64,000 bases of DNA from Rutstroemia sp. NJR-2017a BVV2 (Eukaryota > Ascomycota > Leotiomycetes > Helotiales > Rutstroemiaceae), in contig NJPS01000038.1 of the NCBI GenBank assembly GCA_002946415.1, positions 124,001 to 188,000 on the forward strand, written 5' to 3'. A program made the position numbers and the translations under genes. This document shows positions 23,538-36,003 of this stretch, piece after piece. Positions within the stretch are counted from its first letter, which is position 1. Each line of letters opens with the position of its first letter. The notes below the pieces were generated by a model. The model was not told where the DNA came from. It saw only the letters and a program-made list of their open reading frames with translations, and made no database searches.

Positions 23538-24504
23538 ATGACAACCTCAATTATGAACCCACGATTACGCCTCCTCAACGCCCTCCGAGCAAACTCAAAG
23601 CCCATCATGACCTTCTTGGGGCTTCCCTCCTTCCGCACCGCCCAAATCGTAGCCCAGACCGGCGTCGACGTAAGCATATCTTGCCATTCTTACTCTCCTA
23701 TTAATATTCTAAAGGGCATCATAATCGACTGCGAGCACGGCCACATAAGCGACGACTCCATGCACAGCGCAACCGCCGCTATCGCTGCATTCGGCGTATC
23801 ACCGTTAGTTCGTCTACGAATGACTCACGCGGATCTGATCAAGAGAGCTTTGGATGCTGGTGCACAGTAAGCCAAAAATTGGTGCTGTCTTTTATTCCAG
23901 TACTAAAACTCTAAAGCGGCATAGTCGTACCTCAAATCAATACCCCTGAGGAAGCCAGAACAGTTGTATCGCATGCGAAATTCACCCCTCAGGGAGTTCG
24001 AGGGCAGGGCTCACCGTTTCCTGGAATCACTCACGGGATCGATATCCCGACGTATCTGAGAACAGCGAATGAAACGCTGATCACATGTCTTCAAATCGAA
24101 TCGAAAGCTGGGGTCGAGAATGTCGATGCTATCTGTGCTGTCCCTGGTGTTGGTTAGTAATTGTCAATTGACCCCCTTTAGCTCAAGAGGGGATCAATTC
24201 CTAAGCCCCAAAAATGACCCCCTTCGCTAATCTTCTCCAAGACATGATTTTCATCGGACCCAACGATCTCGCCCTCTCAATTCTTGGCTACGTCCCCGCA
24301 AAAGGCGACGAGTCCGAGTATATCAACGCGATCGAGAAGATCGTGGCCGCAGCCAGAAAGCATGGTAAATGGGTTGCGAGATTATCGAACGATGGGGCAT
24401 TGTCCAAGGAGCATCTGAAAGTGTTTGATACTGTGGCTATGAGTTATGATGTTAGGGCACTTCAAAATTGGTATATGAGTGAGTTGAAAGTTGCTCGCTC
24501 GTGA
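23538..24504 (+). CDS. HpcH/HpaI-family aldolase
   Basis: Four exons, 23538-23669, 23715-23866, 23917-24152 and 24242-24504 (260 aa). All junctions are GT-AG and in phase, with introns of 45-89 bases. Family signatures appear in order: FLGLPSFRTAQIVAQTGVD, IIIDCEHGHISDD (the D-x-E-H-G motif), VRLRMTHADLIKRALDAGAH, GIVVPQINTPEEA, QIESKAGVENVD (metal-binding Q-x-E) and MIFIGPNDLALS. Family members are divalent-metal class II aldolases that cleave 2-keto-3-deoxy acids such as 2,4-dihydroxyhept-2-enedioate to pyruvate and an aldehyde. The natural substrate here is unknown. No targeting signal is obvious. Confidence 0.88.
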
Positions 24505-24631
24505 TGCCTGTAGAGTGGGAGAGAGGAAGTATTTGACTGGATAATCAAGAGCTGGGGCATCGGTTCGCAAATGCACATAGCTTGCATCGAGCCTTTAATC
24601 TAGCATATATACTACAATTTTATACATCTTG

Positions 24632-25160
24632 TGTTCCAGTCCATACACAAATATCCTCATTTCATAAATGGACTACGTCCATTGGCCAATAGACTAGTCC
24701 ATTACCGAATAGACTAGATTTATAGCTAGACTAGTCTATTAGCCAATGAACGTAGTCCATATAGTAATATAAGTCCATTCGCAAATGGACTACATCCATA
24801 TAAAAACACTTTTAATTTGCACCTCAACCAGTCTATTTATATTTCTTATCTTGGATCATATCCACAAACTCATTTTTAACCTCCCTAAGGAAGTTATCGA
24901 TAACCTGGGAAGGCATCTGGAGGGGCGCCGGCGAGGTTATATTAACTGTAATAACATTCAAGTAGTGTAATATAGAAGAAAGAAGGATTATTAACTAGTA
25001 AAACTATGTATTTGTACGGTGGATACTACCCACTTTAGGGTATTAACGAATGGACTAAGTTCATTTATAAATAGACGTAGTCCATTTACGAAAAGCCTCA
25101 AATTACTCAATGGACGTAGTCCATTCGTGAAATGAGGATATTTGTGTATGGACCGGAACA
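24632..25160. mobile_element. Non-autonomous inverted-repeat element (MITE-like), about 0.53 kb
   Basis: The ends form a near-perfect terminal inverted repeat of about 54 bases. The left end (24632-24685) begins TGTTCCAGTCCATACACAAA; the reverse complement of 25160-25107 begins TGTTCCGGTCCATACACAAA, and pairing continues through ATCCTCATTTCA and ATGGACTACGTCCATT with only a few differences. The interior is AT-rich, holds many ATGGACTACGTCCAT-like palindromes in both orientations, and encodes no transposase. A 61-codon frame at 24785-24970 has no motif. I see no convincing target-site duplication. It sits between the aldolase gene and the 3' end of the Zn2Cys6 gene, only 57 bases beyond that gene's stop codon. 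Confidence 0.8.
24670..24758. repeat. Nested hairpin inside the inverted-repeat element
   Basis: The arm 24670-24699 (GGACTACGTCCATTGGCCAA...) pairs with 24758-24729 over 30 bases with two mismatches, leaving a 29-base loop. It reuses the same ACTACGTCCATT core as the terminal repeats. Confidence 0.85.
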
Positions 25161-25216
25161 TATCAAAAAACGGGGCCAAATTCATATGGAGGTTGGGAAC
25201 GGAGAGAGCCATTACG

Positions 25217-27521
25217 TTATAATTCCATGGGAAGATCATAGAAAAATGAAGACGTTCCATCGACAAGACTTGTAACATCCGGTAAGTCAAATGGAAACAC
25301 ATCCTCATTTAGAAAGTCTCTCATTGAGCCCTGTGCCAACGCCCTTTCGGTAGTAAAGGTATCAAACTGCATGCCAACTGCAGAGGCTTCTTGATTGGCT
25401 TCATTGGCATTAACAGTGGCAGAAGTATCTGTAGAGATGGCAACCTGCGATCGATACTCTTCGCAGGCCAGCTTCACAGCGTCAAGATGTCCACAGAATT
25501 CAGTAGCCGCTAAGTTGCCGCTCTCAGCCATGAACTGCAGCTGATGGGCCGACGACTGCATAAGGGTGCTGTCTATGTTTTGCGAGTTCAGGATACTCGC
25601 AATTTCAAGTACTACCGCAGACGAGAAAATATATTGAGCATCAAAGTAGCCGAAAGTGGCTAACGTGCCTTCAGTATAAGCTTCGGTAAGTAGTTCATTT
25701 GAATATCGAGCAGCATGGATACAGGCTTCTGCAATCGTGTTTACATGTGCTGGTATCTGACTCGTTCTTCCAAGCGGGTCTGTTGGGATACTTGGACGTG
25801 ATATTTCAAGGACATGAAGGAGAACAGGTCGGGTGGCCAAAATAACACACTTAGAAAGTCAGTATATGAGCTAGGCGGTCATACTAAAGAACAGTACCTG
25901 GTTGAATGAAAGATGCAAAGATATGATATATCTCGGTAGAGGTGCACCGCTTGTAGACAGCGTAGCATTTTCCGGCAGATTCGCAATCCAAGTCTTCAGA
26001 TCGCGCAATATTTTTTGCACGCTCTGTATCAAAGGAGGGGGATCTTTCCTGCGATAGATGGTACTGATGGTTTCACTTACGATCCTGGCAAGCTGAATAT
26101 TTGCGATGATATATCCTGGATCCGAGAGCTGTCTTCTTTCGCTCTCGTCGAGATCTGAAGACGATGGCAGATCAACACTTACATCGGTGTCTTGGATGGT
26201 AGGAGGGTGACCTAACTTGGAACCCCACATTCTATCGCAGGTGTATATCGTCCACCAGAGACGGATACGATGTTGATGCATTAAAGGTTGGAGTGCCACT
26301 GTAGGGGGGAGATTGTGGTGTAATCCAAGGGATATGCTTAAGCGGAGTGCAGATCCGATCCAGGAATATGCGGAATGCCTCCTGTTGAGGTTATGTGAAT
26401 AGAAGGACTAAGACTATCAGCCCATAAGACTCAACTGTGGGGTTAAGAAAGCGGCAACATACGAGAAGTAACAAGGTCTCAACATGATCTAGATCTGCCC
26501 TCTCCGGAAGAACCTGAACCAGACTGGATGCATATTTGAAATAGGATAGCCCAGGGATGTTGCCATCCGAGGAGTCTTTCGCCCTGCTAGAGTAGACTTC
26601 TCCTAGAGCAAAAAGAGCAAATATCTTAGCCATAAATGCTTGGGGTCTATATGTTGGATCGCGGTACATTTGGTTGATCCTTACTATGGTTGGTTCTAGC
26701 AGGAATACATGGAATGCTCGATTAACACGCGCCATGACTACCTTGAGAAGAAGTGTTGCTTGGCCTTGGGTCGGCCATGATACTTGGAAGTTATTCGTCA
26801 TCATTAGGGTTTCATCCCGAGCAAAGTGAACTCTTGGAAAGTGTGACACTACAGCTGGGCTGCCTATACATAAAGACTGCCTAGTGCGCGTTGCAAAAGC
26901 GGTACAAGATGCTTCGCCAATATAAATAGGGGTTTGCTGGGCCTGGGCATTGTCTGGCAAAAACCATGCTCTTTCTTTTACCAACGGATTGGCTACCGCT
27001 GCGTCAACTGGAAAATCAACGGTCGAGGTCGGGATCGGATCCGTGCTAGTCGGGGTGCTTGAAGATTGTCGCTCATCCGGCGAGGTAGCAGAGAGCAACG
27101 GCGACGCGGACGCAACACCTCGCTTTAACCGTTCATTCTCAGCAAGAACTGCTTGAAGATATCTAGTGGTTAGGATTAGCATTAGTTTCCGCTATCAATG
27201 TTAAGCATCTTTCTCCTCGTCTTTCTTTTTGTTTTCTTTTTGAAGGATTTGACACACTTTGAAGCAACTTTTACTTGCCGGTCCCTCGCGATGTAGACGC
27301 AGCCTTGGGCATTATTGGCATGGCGACAAGCATCACAAGGGTGACCGCCAGAGCATTTGACCTTGCGGGAATGACAACTTCGACAACTTATGAAGTCAGT
27401 ATAAGATTGAAAAATAACGTTCTGAATAACCAGCTTACGCCAATGATTTCTTGCGCCTCGCGGTTCTAGAACGTGCATCCAATTGGATGGTAGGGTGTAG
27501 TGTTCCTGCCTCTTCGGGCAT
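25217..27521 (-). CDS. Zn2Cys6 transcription factor with fungal_trans domain
   Basis: Five exons on the minus strand: 27521-27439, 27386-27258, 27162-26463, 26407-25898 and 25849-25217 (684 aa). The start ATG at 27521 was chosen because that frame gives a basic lead (ARRKKSLA) running through intron 1 into CRSCHSRKVKCSGGHPCDAC; the alternative ATG at 27478 is out of frame after splicing. Zinc ligands are C29, C32, C39, C45, C48 and C57. A coiled-coil linker follows (DRQVKVASKYLQAVLAENER). The middle-homology region includes SFYSHNLNRRHSAYSWIGSA and RIRLWWTIYTCDRMWGSKLG, which define the fungal_trans domain. It is presumably a nuclear regulator; targets are unknown. A MITE-like element begins 57 bases past the stop codon. 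Confidence 0.9.
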
Positions 27522-28805
27522 GATCAACGACAGGGCAATGGAGAATATCACATATGGATAACGGCTCAGGAGACGTTTGGCGAACGTGTGGGTTGAAGAA
27601 TGAATACTCGTGTAGTAACAAATGCTTATGTCGTGAGGTTAACCTCCATCCGGCTACTTGCTTAGTAAACAGTTTATGTTTGCTCTAACTTCTAGTTCAA
27701 CTAGGTTCGCATATGATGCAGATGTCTCCGCCGCAATGAGTCATGCCGTATGGCGTATGGCCATTTGGATACTTATCGACGGCGATGTTTGCGATAATTG
27801 ACGTGCGGAGTTCGGGCCGTCGACGACTGTCCCGAGCCGAACAACAATTGGCATTCAATGGCATTCAATGGCATTCAATGGCATTCATTGGCATCTATCG
27901 TACCTTGTAGGACGGTTGAGGAACGAATGATATGTCCTGTACGAGTGTACGAGTCGAGTTATGCAATACATATGCAACACATATGCAGGAATAAAACCCA
28001 TGAATGTCCGGTAAAAGCATCGTGAGCCATGCTAGTGTGATGCTACCCCAGATAAAGTTTAGTCCGAACGCTAGATTAGGTTAGCGCAGAAGTTCTGAAG
28101 TCCCGTCCCTCCGACTTTCTCTTGGCAAACACGCCTCAACAAGCTCAACCTCAGACATGTGAAAAGGAAAGGACAAATCCCATGAGAGAGAAAACGATGC
28201 CGCTCAGGTGGCTGGCAATTCCCCGTCCCGTGATTGGCTCACGCGCGTGTGTCCCTTAAAAGCTAACACTCCCTTCAATGAAGACCCTGGCTTCCCCACC
28301 TCTACACGACTCTACAGTATTGAAACTCCCGGTCCGTTCGTTAACCTTACATTACTCTCTCACTTCTCCTCTCTTGCTGTACATCATCATCATCGCCTTT
28401 TGGTTCTTCTTCTTCTCCCTGTTCTTTGCCTCCTCTTATTTACGCTGATATCCTTTGCCAGTTCTCGTTCGCACTACTGTATTATGTGTAGTTAATTCTT
28501 CCGACTGAAAGACGGTTGCATTCCCCAGACTTGGCACGAGTTAGTGAGCAGACGACTAGGCCGCGAAGCCATCCTTTTATACCTCCATCCCTCTCCACCA
28601 GTAGAGAGACACGTAAAACGATTGACGTCGTGCATGAGTTCGAGCTCGGCGTATCAGCTAAACCTAGACGACTATCATTGGATTGGGCACTTGCACTTGG
28701 ACTAAGGAGGCGTCTTCAATTATCATCTTCTCCACCGACTCGAGAAGCCATTGCTGCTGCATCCCTTTCTCGAACCCATCACCAGCACACAAAACCGAAG
28801 GGACT
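27522..28805. other. Divergent intergenic region and probable INSIG leader
   Basis: Holds promoters of the Zn2Cys6 gene and INSIG. About four copies of a 10-base unit (TGGCATTCAA) occur at 27847-27894. A strongly pyrimidine-rich tract at about 28345-28450 (CTCTCACTTCTCCTCTCTTG and onward, with ATCATC) looks like a fungal CT-box promoter; transcription probably starts after it, giving INSIG a leader of several hundred bases. No protein gene is supported. Confidence 0.5.
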
Positions 28806-29961
28806 ATGGATACCTCGCATATCCATCGGCCGCAGCCGCGTAGGCCTTTTGAGATGAAAGGCAAGCTACAGACGTCCTCTCTGGAACCGTCTAATCCTTC
28901 ACTTCTATCATCGCCCGAAAGCCATGACACACCAAGTCGCACTCACTCGATGCTCAATCTCACATCGTCAACATTAGGAGGAATATATTCACAAGGTGGC
29001 CATGATATTGAGTCGGAACCCCCTTCAACACCTTGGGGAACAGAAGCGGACAGCCCTTTGCGAACACAGAATCCCCCATCATATCGCAAGCTATCTTTCA
29101 CTACTCCCCCGCCCCCTAAGCCAGCTACAACACTTTCACTCTTTCTCCGTTCAATTTTACTCTTTGGAACAGGAATGTTATACGGCTTACTTGTTCGACA
29201 CTTGCATGACGATCGCCAGCTAGCACCGTTCCAAGTGGAAGGGATCATTAAGCCTAGTCATGACTGGAAATACCTTGTCTTTTGGGGCATAGCTGGTGTA
29301 GGACTTGGAAGTCTGTTGCCATGGTTTGACAAATTATGGGAGGTCAAGTTGGGAACTTCAACGCAAGACAGAGGCCTCACATCTGAAGAGGCGATCAAAT
29401 CTGACAAAGGCCAAGGAATTCTTGGTGCAGACTGGATATTGGCTGTGAGAGGTGTTGGTGCCTTTGTCGGGATTGCTTATGCTATTGTGAGTCGCGCGAA
29501 AGATACATGGAATGTTATTAACACTTTCTTAGCGCAAACTCCCATGGGCATCGAATATGCAAGCAACATTGACGCTTGCTCTGGTCAACCCTGTATTGTG
29601 GTATATCATTGACCGCTCTAAACCAGGGCTAGCTCTGTCGAGTGCCGTTGGTGCCGCGGGGACTGCGTTGTTACTTGCTTCTAATTCAGACATGATGCCA
29701 AGCCCAGCTACCCTGTCCCGGAATGCCACTATGGCCCAACGAATCGTCGACTATCCGGCATCTGGGCTAGAGGCTCTGATCAGCCGAGGAAATGTTGAGG
29801 CTGGCACTTGGATTGCAAGTGTGCTGTTTTGCAGTTGCGTTTGTTTCGGCAACATTGGCCGAAGGTTGGCATTGAGTGGCGGCGTTGTACGGTCCACGGT
29901 CGAAAACGAACGGCCAAGAAGAAAGTCGATGAGTAGCGTTCAGGCAGCGAGACAGCCTTGA
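28806..29961 (+). CDS. INSIG-family ER membrane protein
   Basis: Two exons, 28806-29486 and 29533-29961, joined in phase by a 46-base intron (GTGAGT...TTAG), 369 aa. The ATG at 28806 (MDTSHIHRPQPRRPFE) is the first Met of the frame. The N-terminus is long, polar and Ser/Pro-rich, then comes MLNLTSSTLGGIYSQG, conserved in fungal INSIGs. Several hydrophobic helices follow (..LSLFLRSILLFGTGMLYGLL.., YLVFWGIAGVGLGSLLPW, GADWILAVRGVGAFVGIAYA, QATLTLALVNPVLWYIIDRS, plus two toward the C-terminus including WIASVLFCSCVCFGNIG). INSIG proteins reside in the ER and bind HMG-CoA reductase and, in some lineages, SREBP-pathway proteins to couple sterol levels to synthesis. The basic tail (RPRRKS) would be a cytosolic end. 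Confidence 0.88.
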
Positions 29962-31144
29962 TAGGTTCGGGACGGCAATAGTTGTCGATCAATGTATCAC
30001 ACACATTGGATACTCACAACCCAAGAAGAGGTGGACTACGTCGGCTCGCATTGTGAATCAATCATTTTTTCTATGGACGGCCGTTGTGTATTATTAGATT
30101 CGGAACATGTCGTCGTACAGCCATCGGCGTCTAGGCTAAGTCCCAGGATGCTCTAAAATGGTACATTGTAGGTTTATGCGTCGGCTGTCTAAGTTTGGCT
30201 GAGGTCGCAAGGGTGGGATTGATCCAGTTGCTTTTCACCAAAGTAGCAAGATACCAGTACGGCAAGTACAATATCTAAACAGTGAATATCAATAGCGTAC
30301 AGCTCGTTGCTGGGCCGCCCTCAAAAGCGAGGCTCGTACAACATGACTACATGCATGACAAAGTACCCGTCTGTAGGGTTGTTGATTGATTGCTGTGATT
30401 ACCTCGGGTGGTCGAGGATTCCCGATCTCGAACAAGCACTTAAATCACCAGGGAATGTGAAAGGCATAACCAATGGCTCAAATTTCCATCCGCACTCGTC
30501 CTAATTCCATTCCCACCGCACAGAGGCAATTCACAAAAGATAGCATAGCATGCAAAGCAGATGCGTCCATAAAGTCTTTGAGATTTCGAGACTTCAGCGC
30601 GTTCCTGCCTTCGTCCTCGATAGTCCTATCTAGACTTTTAGGACGGATTAAGTAGTCTGGATAAATTCGGGTTGTCTCGAGAGACCATAACTTTTTTTTT
30701 TTCATTATTAGCGCGTCGGCTACGATGTAACACAGAAAGTCCACGAAACATTCTGTCAAAACAAACTCCCAACTTTTATATGAGTATGATCGAGAACTTC
30801 CACCGTAACCAATTAAACATAACACGGAGAGTGAATATACTCAAGTCATTGAAGATATAAAACCGTAAAATTCCCTAGGAAAAGAAGAAAGAATGCATTC
30901 ATAGAGTCATGACGTCTCGCTTATTTAACTCAATCGTTGATTTTGAGTGTCCTTTTAGAAGTTCCAAGCACCTCTGTATTGAGAAAGAGAAGTCACGGTG
31001 ATAGAACACTTGTGAATATCATCCACCATCAATTCACCACCACGAAAAATCATCCTTTTGATTATTCTAAACATCTCCAATCCTTCCATTAAGATCGAGG
31101 CTTTATCCGTTTTCTTGTAAAACGGATGTCGCGGTCGCGATATT
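29962..31144. other. Intergenic region between INSIG and EAF1
   Basis: No gene, repeat or RNA is supported. It contains the 3' UTR of INSIG and the EAF1 promoter. Confidence 0.5.
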
Positions 31145-34100
31145 ATGAGTGAGGTTGGGGCTTCATATCGCTCACGCCTTTTACGATCCAAACGTGACGA
31201 AGCAAGGTAAATTAATTATTCTGCCTATACCTTTCAATATCGCATCATTTTCTCCATCGATCGATATGATTTTCATAAATCTAACTGTGGTAGTCGAATT
31301 GTTACTTCGCGAAAGAGGAAACTTCGCGAGTTCTTCGCAGTTTGCGACAATGCAGGGCCCATTCCCCAAATCTCACACACGCACCCCGACGCGCCTCCAA
31401 GTACCCCCGCTGAAGCTCAATTTCTTGAAGCTTGTGACATTTTGCAGTACGTCTCAGAAACAGATACTCGCATTTTTAAAGCTCCTGCGGCCAGCCTGCG
31501 ACCGCAGACCTAGCTAAAGCTGATTTTGGTTTTTAGGGACCGGCCCTTCAATGAATCGAACCTGCCCACGCGACGGCAACTTCGCTCAGATTCTTTAAAG
31601 CAAAAACAACATAGCCAAAGAGTAAGTCCAGAAGCATCGACCGCTGATGTGTCTCAAACGATCGAAAGGGTACAGGGGGACGGGGTGAAATTGAGCAGAA
31701 ATGGAGGGACGACACCGAATGAGAATGGTGAAGAGCGAAGTATTGAAACTATTCGGGCAGATGGACAGTCACCACTAGCGTCAAATGGAGCACCTTTGCA
31801 GAAATCATCTTCGAAGAGCTCGCAGACAGATTTACCAGCAGAGGCTTCCGTTGTGTTGGACGGAGTTGTTGACAAGACATTCCAGAATGCAGCTCGCCCT
31901 CAAGCTTCGAGTGGAGATAGCTTTGTGCCCGCTAAGGATCTGGAGAGTAACCGCATCAAGAATATAGTCGAAAGCCGGCCGGGAAGCCCAGGAGTGGACC
32001 CGAAGAAAGCAGTACCGCCGTCTGCAGAGGATATTGGAAATTTGCCGGGACCAATATTATTCGGAGCAAACGACGAGAATCACAAAGCTGCAACAGCTCA
32101 TTTACCACCTAAGCGGGCTCAAGAGACACGTTTGGAAGAAGTGGATAAGGCCCGTGGAGAGAAGGACGACCGAGATGGACAAACTTTACAGAATTCATTA
32201 CGAGTGGTTGCGGATTTGGCCTCATCACCAGGATCTACTATCGGTGCACACTCAGCTACCACTCCAGCATTGCACGAAGCTTCTACCGAAACCAGCCCCG
32301 AAAATAACGGCTCTCGTTACGACGACCTAGATCGATTAGAAAAGGACAATGAGGCACGAACCCCGCCAGAGTTGAAGCAAAGCCAGGAGGATTTGGCCCG
32401 GAAAGATGAACTCGAGAGAATACAAAAAGCTCAGATTGAGGTGTCGCGTGCTGAGATCCTTGCTAGTAGTCCTACAGCGGCCGATACTCAACTCCGCTTA
32501 GAGGATGAAGCGGCGTCAACAACCCAAGCTCCTCCTACAGGTACTGAAGTTGCAGACTCGGAAGCTGCAGGTTCACAAGAAAGTGGGGCATCAAATACTT
32601 TGCCCAAGGGACGAAATAGTGACACTGTGAAAGAAAGCGTTGAACGTACCAATGATGAAGCTCATGCACCGACTCCGAAAACAAATCCTCTCGCTGGCGT
32701 GCCTAATCCCAAGCAAAGTGAGGTACCCGACTCCGAGGGAGAAGCACAGACACCTCTCGATCCCATGGATGTTGATACTGCTGTGGTAGAGGATGCACTT
32801 GAAAGCAAACCTTCAGTGGATAACATACCTAGCCTTGATGCGAATGCATCTGCTCCTACTGACCAAGAGATCACTAAGCAGACAGATGACGCCAAAGCTT
32901 CATCCACTACACCTATTTCTACGCCACGCCGGACATCTTCTGCTACCACTGCACTACCACTGGAACGCATGACAACAAGAGTAGCGTCCGGTGCTATTAG
33001 ACATAAATCCGTTTCCGAGATATTGGGCGAAACTCCAGCTTCTCCAACGTCAGTGCGCAGTTCCGCTACTAGAGCGGATAATGGAACTACTTCGAATTCT
33101 CCGTCTAGAGCGAGTACACCACAGTCTCCTCGTAGTCTCATCCAAAAAGCCAAGGAAAAGGAGCGGAGCAGGCTATCAACAGTGGTTTTTGCTAAAAAGC
33201 CTAATGTAATCACAAATGATTCTGTTTCTGTGCAACCAGGTGGTGGTGCAGCTCCCCCCAAACCTCACGACGATTATTTTATGTCTCTGTACCTTAACGG
33301 GCATTCCTCTCAGCGGACAGGCATACAACCTCTGGACAGTCTTTTACAGACAGCTCACAAGACCATCACTACCTCTAATGCCTATGTTCCAATCATCGAA
33401 AATCAAACAACACGGATCCTAAAGCGTATTTACAATCTTCAAAGTGCCCACAAATGGTCACTGCGACAGCCAAAGCGTTCTGAAGAACCAATTCGACAAA
33501 CCACTCACTGGGATGTTCTCTTGCAAGAAGCTAAGTGGATGCGAACCGATTTCCGCGAGGAAAGAAAATGGAAAATGGCGGTAGCCAGGAATCTTGCCTA
33601 TGCATGTGCCGAATGGTTTGAAGCCAGTCCAGAAGAGCGTAAAATCCTCCAGGTTACAGCTACACCCCCACCAAGGGCCGCAACTGAGCAGTCGAAAGAT
33701 ATTGAGATGCATGAATCGACGAGTCAATTGCATTCGCATGCCACTCCCGAGCTGGTTGCTTCAGGCGAGGCAGACTCGCCAGTTGATGATGCCGACGAAG
33801 AGTTCCGCATTACCATCGCAGATACTGTCAGCCCCACCGCGATATTTGCACTCCAGGATGATGATGTTGTCTTTGGCTTGAGTAGGTCTCCCGCAACAGA
33901 CAAGCTGTTGGAAGAATTACCAATGTACGGTGTGCCCTTGAAGGTTCCACGCTATGATTTGCCAACATCGGACATCGATCCCGACCGTTACTGGAAACGA
34001 CCTGCGGTTCCAATAAGCAAATATGTAGAAGGAAGAATGGAGCTCAAAACTTCAGGTCCTCCCCACAAGAAGGATAGATTTGAGTACGAGGAGGATAGCG

Positions 34101-36003
34101 AGGATGAGGACGCCACACCAGACCAATCTGGACCTCGAAGACCTCACTTACCGCCAGAGCAAACCGACGTCGGCTTATTTGATCCGGCCAACAAGCACAT
34201 ACGCGATCGCATTCATGCTGGTCATCAATTTCGACCACCTTCCGAATTTCCTATGCCTCTACAAAGTTTCTTTGAGAACCGCCCGTCCTCTCAGTGGACG
34301 TATGCGGAAGATGATGAGTTGAAGAAACTCGTTCGAGAGTACTCTTACAACTGGTCACTTATTTCTGATATGTTAAAAAGTAAATCTCTATATTCTTCAG
34401 GGCCGGAGCGACGTACGCCGTGGGAGTGCTTCGAGCGCTGGATAGCATTAGAGGGATTACCTGCAGACATGCAGAAAACTGCCTACTTCAAAGCTTACAA
34501 CAACAGGCTAGAAGCTGCTCAACGGAACTTGACCCTCCTAGCCGCGCAGGCTCCACAACAAGCGAACGCAAATGGACAAATGATGCAAGCCAGAAGACGA
34601 ACCACTACCAGTCAGAGAGTTGAAAAGCGCAGGAATCAAAAGCATCTGACTTTGGTTGATGCGATGCGTAAGTTGGCTAAGAAGCGTGAGAATACACTAC
34701 AGAAACAGCAATTGTCTGCTGCGCAAGCTGCAGCTAGGAAAAACAATGAGCAGCAGCCCCAGAACTGGGCACCGATTAAAACGCCTCAGGAATTCAGTAA
34801 ACTGAAGTATGACCGTGAGGAGCAAATGAAGGAGCGCATGGCTGCGTTCCAACTGCGGCAGGAACAGCAAAGAAGAGTAAGTCAAACGCCATTTAATGTT
34901 TACATGCATGTAATTCATTGCTAATAATTTACCAGGAGATTCAGGCTCGGGCAAGAAATGCAAACCAACAGCAAGTTCTTCCAAACGGGTTACCTCAACG
35001 TGTTCCTTCCCTTCCAAACGGTCTTGCTCCTCCAAATGGGCTACCAAATGGAAATGGTCATCTCGCCGTTCCTGGTCAAAACAGAGCGCGACCTCTCCAG
35101 CAGATGGGAGTACCCGGGCCGATGCCAAATAGCCTCCGGATTCCGCAGGCAATGGCCAACGGAGTTCCACAAGCCCCGATGCAAGGCGGACTGCCAATTA
35201 ACCCATCAATGACGGCTGATCTCGCAGAAAATGCTCGTCGAGTTTCGATGCAACAAAGACAGGCGATTCTGCAGCGTCAACAGCAGCAGGGTAGCCCTCA
35301 CCCAAGCCAACCGCAGAATTCTCCCCCACGGATAAGTGGCATGCCTTCGCAGCTTGGTGGTTTCATGCCCAATAATATGATCGGCTACAATGCGGCGAAT
35401 GCTAGTGGCATGGCCACATCTCCTGGTGTCTCTACACCACCAGCTGGCCAGGTCGGTTCTCCTCGAATTGGGTTACCTATGCCAGGCGTGCCAAATGGTG
35501 GTCTGCCCCTAAATATTCCTTATCAGGAAATTGAGAAAATGGTTCGCGCCAACCATCCCAATGCTTCTCAGAGCGACATCCATAAACTAATCGGCGAAAA
35601 TATTGCTGCATATTCCAACAACAAAGGACTCCAGCAACGTGGATTGGTCCAGCCACCTAGCGGCATTGCACAGAGCGCGATGAATGCAGCTGCCGGAAGC
35701 AGTAACCTTGGTGTGAACGGTCAGGGAGGGCCGCGTCCACCGCAGAGCATCGAAAATAGCAACCCTCAAATGTATGCTCAGATGTTGAGCAATCATCATC
35801 AGCAACGATTGCAAAATAGTCAGCAACAGCAGCAGCAGCAGCAGCAAGCACAACAACAAACAAAACAACAACATAATGGTGGGTCAAGCCAAGGGCAGGC
35901 TCAAGCACCGAGTCAAGGTCAGAGTCAAGGACAGGGGCAAGGGCAAGCACAAGCACAAGCACAAGCGGTTGGTTCTGGGGCGCAACAAACCGGGGGGGAA
36001 TGA
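31145..36003 (+). CDS. EAF1: NuA4 scaffold/chromatin protein Eaf1 (Vid21)
   Basis: Four exons: 31145-31206, 31294-31446, 31537-34876 and 34936-36003 (1540 aa). The two short 5' exons were found by splicing. They encode MSEVGASYRSRLLRSKRDEA then SRIVTSRKRKLREFFAV, the conserved Vid21 start, and join RPFNESNLPTRRQL in exon 3. Domain order: disordered Ser/Thr/Glu-rich region, HSA domain at about 720-785 (THWDVLLQEAKWMRTDFREE, RNLAYACAEWFE), a D/E-rich segment, SANT/Myb domain at about 985-1050 (SSQWTYAEDDELKKLVREYS, PWECFERW), and a Gln/Pro/Gly-rich C-terminus with a CAG/CAA run near 35820-35870. Eaf1 is the platform subunit of the NuA4 histone acetyltransferase; HSA binds actin and Arp4. Confidence 0.94.

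Noticed and set aside
27183..27478. ATG at 27478 as start of the Zn2Cys6 gene
   Set aside because: That frame would need intron 1 to be retained; the frame from 27521 gives the typical basic lead into the zinc cluster after splicing.
32662..33261. 199-codon minus-strand frame
   Set aside because: Antisense of the disordered Ser/Thr-rich part of EAF1.
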